A stretch of DNA of 64,000 bases from Tachypleus tridentatus (taxonomy: Eukaryota; Arthropoda; Merostomata; Xiphosura; Limulidae). Positions 58,229 to 64,000 of the stretch are shown here, one piece after another; position 1 is the first letter of the stretch; each line of letters starts with the position of its first letter. The translations under genes were made by a program, and so were the position numbers. The stretch spans positions 70,586,447 through 70,650,446 of the forward strand of contig NC_134835.1 in assembly GCF_004210375.1 (NCBI RefSeq), in the 5' to 3' direction. The notes beneath the pieces were generated by a model. The model ran no database searches. It was not told the DNA's origin and was given only the letters and a program-made list of their open reading frames with translations.

Positions 58229-59065
58229 GGGCTGTCCCATCCTCTAAACTAAATCAAAACTATTAAATAATAAAACAAATAAAATTCGTCCTTATCATCC
58301 TTTCTTTTAAACTTACTCAAATTTACTGCCTCCACAACATGTGAGGGCAACCCATTCTATTGACCAACCACCCTATTTGAAAATCAAAACTTAGTTGAAG
58401 ATGTTTTTTACCTTTCCTAAATCTATATTTGTGTCCCCTAGTTCTATAATTCTTGCCATTAGGAATGAAAAATGTTGATGCATCATCATCACCAATTCCT
58501 TTTACAATCTTAAACACTTCAATCAGATTTCAACTCTGCTTTTTTTTTTTTTCTTCTTTTATTTATATTAGAGAGAGAGAAAACAACTTTAACGATCTTA
58601 ATCTCTCCTCATATTACAATCCCTCCATCCCAGGTATCATTTTAGTAGCCCTCCCTGGGCTCTTTCCAAGAATTCATTGTCTTTCTTAAGGTAAGGAGCC
58701 CAAGACTGAATGCAATACTCCAAATGTGGCTAATCTCTATAGTCTTGTATTCAATATTTCTGTAGACACAACCTACAATCCTGTTTTCCATACCACTAGC
58801 AACGGTACACTTCTTGATTGGCCTAAGAGACTGCTCAACCATTATAACAAGATCCTTTTCTTTCATTATACTATTAAAATTATTCCAGTTCACATTATAC
58901 TTATAATTCAACTCATGAAAACCACAAGTAATATCTTGCATTTATTCTGATTAAAACAAATCTGCCATTTATTTGCCCAATTCACTAATTGATACAAATT
59001 CTCTTCCTAGTAGCAAAATCCAGGACCTTGACATCATCAATAAATTTAAGTAATTTATTTACGTT
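58228..59065 (-). mobile_element. CR1/L2-type LINE fragment (RT C-terminus and 3' end)
   Basis: Minus-strand coding relics match the palm-thumb end of CR1/L2 reverse transcriptases: KEKDLVIMVEQSLRPIKKC, then VASGMENRIVGCVYRNIEYK (58642-58941), then FKIVKGIGDDDASTFFIPN and RTRGHKYRFRKGKKH (58323-58517). The first is the EKDLGV..D..LK...C block of these LINEs. The second group is the FKIL.G..DV....F....TRGH block. Frameshifts and a poly-T run (about 58540) break it. It is 5'-truncated, as is usual for LINE copies, and sits between the DIRS relic and the I-type LINE. Confidence 0.8.
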
Positions 59066-59069
59066 CATC

Positions 59070-59745
59070 TTAGTTTTTAATGTAAATTAAAAAAGAGCAG
59101 TTGGTGAGTGCACAGGCGCAGACATGAAGGTGATTAAACGGAAAGCTCTTACCACTTGGCAGAAGACAAATAGTGCAGAAACTAGTCCAAAAAGCAAAGT
59201 CCTGAACTGCAGAACCTGACCCTTGTACACAACACATGAGCATTGGTTGGATGACTTCACTATGAGAATGTGGAGATAAATATCGATAAAATTGCACTTG
59301 GTAATCCACAGATCTGGTGGAAAATGCCAACACAGATTGAGGAAGAAATGATCTAAAATCTAGTTGAGATGAGATAGATTGATTACTGGCTTCCAGTCTC
59401 CCATCTTTTTGGGTACAACAAATAACTGGAAATAAAATCTCAGAAGAACAAGATCTACTCTCTGAACAGCTCCCTTGACAAATAATTCCTTGACTGCCTT
59501 GAAACAATGATCCAACTTAATGGATTTGTTTGAGATGGAAATACCACATATTTGAAGAAAAACGGAGGAGGTGAAGTGAACTGAATGACCAGATCTGTTG
59601 CCAGGACCTGAAGGACCAGTGAATCTGTGGTGAAGGAATTCCAGGTGGATCAGAAAATGATGTAACCTTGCTCCCACAGATCTCACCTTCATTGGGATGT
59701 CACCAATTCTACTGTCAACAATTACCCCAAACAGAGAAGCCATGA
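59070..59745 (-). pseudogene. DIRS-type reverse transcriptase relic
   Basis: The minus-strand segment SVGARLHHFLIH, followed in another frame by WNSFTTDSLVLQVLATDLV, matches the start of DIRS-group RT (GGRL..F...W......W.L..V..G). FCTICLLPSGKSF and its neighbouring frames cover the later DIRS block. VVPKKMGDWKPVINLSHLN is the VPKK.GGWRPVIDLS.LN signature. Several frameshifts are present. DIRS elements integrate through a tyrosine recombinase rather than an endonuclease. It is truncated at about 59090, where the CR1 fragment begins, and sequence up to about 60620 may be the rest of the same element but I cannot assign it. Confidence 0.7.
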
Positions 59746-61100
59746 AGATTGGATGGGATCTGTTTGGAACACCAATAGCTCAAGGAGCAGAATTTGGTGC
59801 ACATGATCAGTTGTGATCTCACTATCGCCAGGAGCTGAGATGCCAATGATGATAAGCAAGAATACAAATGGGTGACATCAATTCGAGATTCCAATGCCTC
59901 TAGGATACATACAAACCTCAAGAGATGAAAAAAGGAACCTTGTGTAACTCCTGGAGGGCTATGGCAAGTAGATGAGCACCCTCCAAAAAGGATCTCTAAC
60001 CAATAACTCTCAACAACATATAAACCAGGAAACCTAAGAAAGAAATGAAGCTGATAAATGGACGAATGCAGAAGTAAACAAAGGACCCAATTCATTTTCA
60101 AATTGCTGTGGGGAATGGTGATAAGCTTCCAAGAAAATGTGAAAGACAAATAAATATCTCAAAACAGTAAGAAATGTATTAAAAAACTAATCTGTTTGAA
60201 GTGATTAGAGGGTTCTGTCTGGAACCCCACATGTTCAAAAGAACGTTAAGTCTTTGAGAATCTAAATATACATCCTCCTGGCAGAAGTAAGCTAAAGCAT
60301 GCTGTTCAGTCAAATGTGAAGGACAAGGCATAATTAAGTTGCAAACCATCTTGAATGAACAACATCCAATGAAAGATGAAAAACAAAATATTCACACTCA
60401 GACTTTTTCATCATCAAAGAGGGAGTAGATTCATAGGAAAAATTCAACAAACCTGAATAACTAACTGAAGAAAAAGAGCAGTAGGTGGCTGATCCAAACT
60501 GGTTTTGTGAGAAGCCAACCTAGTAAATGAAGGTGCCAAAAAAAGAGAATCTAAATTCTCAGCAGAATGTATTGGATCATTGACAAAAGCCACCTCAGAA
60601 CCCCATAAACAGATGCCTCCAGACCGAATTATATCTCCATCTCATAACAAATCATAACACAGATAACCTCAACTGAAAGTGTTTGAGAGACAGTAGATCT
60701 TAGAAATGGAATGGAGAAAGACCAATCAGCCTCTGTGCTGTTAACAGTAGCCTGCAAATACATGCCTGAAAATAGCATGTTACAATTTTTTTTTTTTTTT
60801 TTAGATACTAATAAAAGCCACTGGGTGACATTAAAATTGCAGTCAAGTATGTTAGTTATGGTAGCACGTTTGTAGAGAAACCCTTGTCTAAATGCTTTGT
60901 CAAGAAAAAAATAAAACATTATCTGAATGAGATACTTATATACAAAATAGAGAGTGATGTAACATAGGCAGAGAGGATACTGCCAAAGGCATTTAAATGG
61001 GGTATAAAGAATAGACCAAGAGAACAAAACATCAAATGCTTAAACAGGCAAAGCTGAAGCTATGGAGATCAAAGAATAGCTATAGTGTCAGCAAAAGCAC
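59745..61100. other. Unassigned intronic repeat-like sequence
   Basis: Contains minus-strand open stretches (59715-60149, 60629-61027) without a recognised domain and a poly-T run near 60786. Part of it could be the 5' end of the DIRS relic. No splice-bounded host exon was seen. Confidence 0.3.
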
Positions 61101-61672
61101 GTTTTGGAAACTGTCATTTATAATGTGCCATGTTGTCTGTTGAACCGTGCTCAACTATACCTAATCAAACACACCATTAGTTTAAAGTAAAAAGAAAAAA
61201 AAAAGAAAGGTTATAAAGATATATTATTAATATGCTGATGGGAGAATTATTTGCAAATCACAATTAGAATTAAGGTTTTTTTTTAGACTTAAGGATAGAA
61301 TTCCTGCTCAAAACAGTTACATATTATTGACATATATAACTGTCCTTGATGAAAATTAGGCTACATAAATAAAAAAAAATTAAAGCTTTTAAAACATGCA
61401 AAGCAACAAAGAACAGACAATTAAAGCAAAAGAGCCAAAATTCACTATCAAATTACATGCTCGAGAATACAGCATGCCGGCAGACTACCAACATTTTAAT
61501 GCAATAGGATGTAGTTTAAATGAGGAAACACTTCAGAGGGAGTCTACATATTAAACTACTTCAACCTAGCTTGAAAACATGAATTGATATGTTTTGCTAT
61601 TAAGATTTAAAATGAACATCAAGCAGGCAAACAAACAGCAAAATGTTAGTAAAGTAACAATTCATTGGTTAC

Positions 61673-61789
61673 CTCTGGATGAATGGTTGCTCTTTCACAA
61701 ACTGGACAAAGTGGCCCTCCTCGTGTAAATTTCAGTGGAAGTTTTCTTGTTCTGTACCCACAACCGACATCTTCACATTGTAACCAACC
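61673..61789 (-). CDS. POLA1: DNA polymerase alpha catalytic subunit, internal exon f (second zinc module)
   Basis: This 117-bp exon (39 codons, phase 0) encodes GWLQCEDVGCGYRTRKLPL and then FTRGGPLCPVCERATIHPE. The CxxxxC...CPVC spacing is the second C-terminal zinc module of polymerase alpha, and GPLCP is a hallmark of it. The acceptor is gttcattag and the donor gtaacc. Downstream the gene enters a very long intron (48018-61672) filled with retroelements before the next exon. Confidence 0.93.
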
Positions 61790-62155
61790 CTAATGAACAA
61801 ATATCACTGTAACATTAAAGACTAAAATGTTTGATATGGTATGCATAAATCTACAACAATTATTGCTAACTAGAAAATCAGCTAAACAAGTGATGGATAA
61901 AATAGAATTTAAAGAGTGTTTTTATTCAGAACCTTAGATGAAAAGTTCTAAAATTTAATTACTATGTAGTTCTAAAATTTACTGTTTGACAGTTGATTTA
62001 AAGTACTTAAGTTACATAATAAAGGCAGTACATGTTACACAGGTTTTTATCACAAATACACAAAAAACACTAGTTCAAAATAACCCAATACAAAGAATAA
62101 TGAGGATATATATATATAATTTGGAAGGCAAAATATTTTTGAAATAAAAAGTTAC

Positions 62156-62281
62156 CTGATAATACTTGTGAATGTAACTCCGAATGACTCTAGTCAACTG
62201 ATTAGAGAGATAACCACAATAGTTCATCACTGAAGTCTGACAAGATGAACATTGTTGAAGCATAATATTGACATCAGAAAC
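62156..62281 (-). CDS. POLA1: DNA polymerase alpha catalytic subunit, internal exon e (CSSC)
   Basis: This 126-bp exon (42 codons, phase 0 at both ends) encodes VSDVNIMLQQCSSCQ followed by LSNQLTRVIRSYIHKYYQ. The CSSC pair completes the first zinc module, and LSNQL...IRxxIxKYY is the helical linker between the two zinc modules known from polymerase alpha. The acceptor is ctatcttag and the donor gtaact. A (TA)n run lies in the intron just downstream, near 62105. The exon is intact. Confidence 0.92.
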
Positions 62282-62456
62282 CTAAGATAGAAATCACAAC
62301 CAGTAATATGGTATCAGTCATGTTTTACTTCTGGTTGTATAATTATGATTGAAGTAAATACAGTATTCATGTCAAACAAGTAAATAACATCAAACAAATA
62401 ATGTGATTTAATACTAAAAGGTCCCAGAATTCAACAGCATTATTTGAAATAGTTAC

Positions 62457-62638
62457 ATTGTTCTTGAAACAGCTTTCTACAAGCAGTTTTTCTCTGCATT
62501 GTTCATTTGGACAGGTAAAATACAATTTCTCACAGTCCTTAAAACGATCTTCATCTAGCTGTGATTTTCCTCCAAGTAAGGCATCATCATCATCATCCTG
62601 ATGGTGCTGTATCTTTTGATAACCACTGGGATCAAGAC
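62457..62638 (-). CDS. POLA1: DNA polymerase alpha catalytic subunit, internal exon d (first zinc module begins)
   Basis: This 182-bp exon continues the previous one in phase 1 (G|GT, then LDPSGYQKIQHH) and ends in phase 0 at CFKNN before gtaact. It contains an acidic run (DDDDD), ALLGG and the pair CPNEQC, which fits the first half of the first C-terminal zinc module of polymerase alpha. In the human enzyme this region binds the B subunit and primase. An open frame runs past the donor for about 30 residues into the intron. The next exon joins in frame only if the gtaact donor is used, and that set the exon end. Confidence 0.92.
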
Positions 62639-63026
62639 CTATACATACCAAACTCGTGTGTGTGTATGTATGTAAATGTAGAACAAATAATTCAGAAGCA
62701 TAAATATTATCTAAAAATAAAGGTTTTTATTACCTATTTTTGTTAAAGAAAATCGTACATTATTTTTAAAACATTACTACTCAAAAGTTTAGCAATTTAC
62801 AAATAATCCAAACCATTCAAATAATATGAATCAATTCTATATTCAAAACTAATATTGTTAGAGTTAATAGGTAATTTTTTTTCATTAAACTTACATGAAG
62901 TGTACATGCAAACTCCTATAATATTTTAATGTTTATATAAAATCATCTTAAGTTAAATTCAAATACATCTATAAAATTTATCATAAATTTTAAGAAAGCC
63001 AGAAAACAAAGTTATGGTACTCTTAC

Positions 63027-63125
63027 CTAAAAATTCTGCAATGGTAGCAGAATCACTTCCTTCAATTGGATCACAAAGTCGAGACACGACGGGATGAATC
63101 TGATTTGCAAGGTAGTACTGAACAT
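63027..63125 (-). CDS. POLA1: DNA polymerase alpha catalytic subunit, internal exon c (QYYL...HPVVSRLC)
   Basis: This 99-bp exon starts and ends in phase 1. It encodes QYYLANQIHPVVSRLCDP and then IEGSDSATIAEFLG, a strongly conserved block of eukaryotic polymerase alpha at the boundary between the polymerase core and the C-terminal domain. The donor is gtaaga and the acceptor tttctttag. This is the clearest family signature in the window. The protein acts in the nucleus and extends RNA primers made by primase. The exon is intact, with no frameshift. Confidence 0.92.
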   Translation of the reverse strand: MFSTTLQIRFIPSCLDFVIQLKEVILLPLQNF

Positions 63126-63489
63126 CTAAAGAAACACACAGTTATTAACGTGCATTATTCATTTATAAAAATGTTCATTGTTTTAAACACAAAATGTTAT
63201 ACTAAATTAACTGAAAATGAATAATTAAAGGAAAAAAAAAATTTTTTAAATCTTAATGACTTCTCAATGAAACTGCAACACTGTAACAAGAATCTAATAC
63301 TTCCAACAATCCAAGTAAGATGTGACCATTTACACTTTTAACGTTTACAGAGAAATTGAAAAAACACATTCTTTAACTAAAAAAACATATTGAGGAGAAT
63401 GCTAAAGATTAGGCTCATAATATATTTTGTTTGCAAACTGTCAAAAACTGAGCTAATGAACACTAAAGTATTATATAAATGGAACTCAC

Positions 63490-63565
63490 CAACTTTCAGG
63501 TTTTCATTGTTTTTTATTTCTTCAGTACTGTAACCTCGTTGCGTAGCTGCTAAATTACTTCCATC
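63490..63565 (-). CDS. POLA1: DNA polymerase alpha catalytic subunit, internal exon b
   Basis: This 76-bp exon enters in phase 0 and leaves in phase 1. It encodes a segment ending in NNENLKV plus the first base of the next codon. The acceptor is gtccttag and the donor gtgagttc. The motif TQRGYSTEEIK followed by NLKV-D-QYYL across the next junction matches the arrangement in B-family polymerase alpha catalytic subunits just after the polymerase core. It belongs between exon a and the QYYL exon. The sequence is intact, with no stop. Confidence 0.8.
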
Positions 63566-63936
63566 CTAAGGACAGTTATACAAAAAACTATACATATTTG
63601 AAAGTTTGAATAAAGATTTCAAATTTATAGAATGGTGTGACAACTGAGATGAGATATTTCATTCTAAGCACATTATGGCTGAAGATATGAATTTTAAAAT
63701 GTTCAAAGAAACACACACTTGGAAATTCTTTTATACTAAGAATAAAAATACTTATTCTCATCTTACAACTTCATATTTCATTTGTACAGCCTCAGGAACT
63801 CCTAAATAATAACATTTTTTTTGTAAAACTTTGTATCTCTTATTTCCCGTATCCTAATATTAACCATAGCAAAATAATATCTTCTTTTTGCATTCTGTGA
63901 AGATGTAACATATTTCAGTTTTTAAAATTTATTTAC

Positions 63937-63975
63937 CTTCACAGTTTCCAACATCAACCTTTTCACAGGAGTCTC
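63937..63975 (-). CDS. POLA1: DNA polymerase alpha catalytic subunit, internal exon a
   Basis: This 39-bp minus-strand exon encodes 13 residues (ETPVKRLMLETVK) and is the most upstream exon visible. It has an AG acceptor (ttttaacag) on its 5' side and a gtaaat donor on its 3' side. The reading frame passes in phase 0 into the next exon, which is the main reason to accept so short an exon. POLA1 is the catalytic subunit of the polymerase alpha-primase complex that starts DNA replication in the nucleus. This piece lies just before the C-terminal zinc-binding region. It is short, so assignment rests on its downstream partners. Confidence 0.6.
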
Positions 63976-64000
63976 CTGTTAAAAGCAATAACTTACAGTA

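Larger units (their letters stand above)
48018..61672 (-). other. Retroelement-filled intron of POLA1
   Basis: This interval is bounded by the splice sites of exons f and penultimate, which share frame, so it is inferred to be one intron of 13,655 bp. It contains an I/Jockey-type LINE with a nested SINE, a CR1/L2 LINE fragment, a DIRS-type RT relic and unassigned AT-rich sequence. The recognisable coding relics inside it (LINE, CR1, DIRS) run on the minus strand, the same as the gene. The stretch 48020-49600 shows no coding or repeat signal that I can recognise. Confidence 0.75.

Noticed and set aside
62367..62456. Extension of POLA1 exon d to the stop codon at 62367
   Set aside because: The gtaact donor at 62456 gives an in-frame join to the conserved CSSC exon; read-through adds non-conserved residues and ends the protein.

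Overview
This is an AT-rich (roughly two-thirds A+T by eye) invertebrate animal genomic window, dominated by transposable-element relics, with one recognisable host gene. Coding sequence is split by GT-AG introns. The interspersed repeats are tRNA-derived SINEs, non-LTR LINEs, a Penelope-like element, a Ty3/gypsy-like LTR element, a DIRS-like element and Tc1/mariner DNA transposons. I see no prokaryotic gene organisation, CRISPR array, rRNA or functional tRNA. The two dense SINE families remind me of horseshoe crab (Xiphosura) or other chelicerate genomes. That assignment comes from memory and is not proved by the sequence.

Host gene: seven exons of the catalytic subunit of DNA polymerase alpha (POLA1) lie on the minus strand at 63937-63975, 63490-63565, 63027-63125, 62457-62638, 62156-62281, 61673-61789 and 47936-48017. 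They encode the C-terminal zinc-binding region. The reading frame is continuous across all six junctions and every splice site fits GT-AG. The 5' exons lie beyond the right edge. The last exon or exons after 47936 were not found. The intron between exons six and seven is about 13.7 kb and is packed with retroelements: an I/Jockey-type LINE (about 51478-57560) split by a young SINE, a CR1/L2-type LINE fragment (58228-59065) and a DIRS-type reverse transcriptase relic (59070-59745).

Region by region: 1-770 holds an LTR copy. 2460-3908 is a decayed Tc1-like transposon. 4762-9531 is a minus-strand gypsy-like element reduced to two LTRs and a protease fragment; its left LTR carries a SINE and its right LTR carries a Tc1 element (7118-8649) with a nested inverted/direct repeat architecture. 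9.8-17.5 kb is non-coding with many SINEs. 17.64-19.98 kb is a highly diverged array with a period near 60 bp, itself split by a SINE. 20-34 kb is non-coding with SINEs and a pair of inverted pogo-like MITEs. 34724-35119 is a 36-bp minisatellite. 39844-43101 is a Penelope-like element (reverse transcriptase plus GIY-YIG) bounded by about 0.2-kb inverted repeats that contain a hammerhead-ribozyme-like motif. 43954-44120 is a tiny palindromic derivative of that element with a perfect 12-bp target duplication. 46.0-46.7 kb holds two minisatellites.

SINE family A (tRNA head plus a tail containing gcgcagatagcc) is the youngest layer. It interrupts the LTR, the satellite, the Penelope element and the LINE, in two places with perfect 13-bp target duplications. 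The SINE tails resemble the 3' end of the 51-57 kb LINE, which suggests that this LINE lineage mobilises them.
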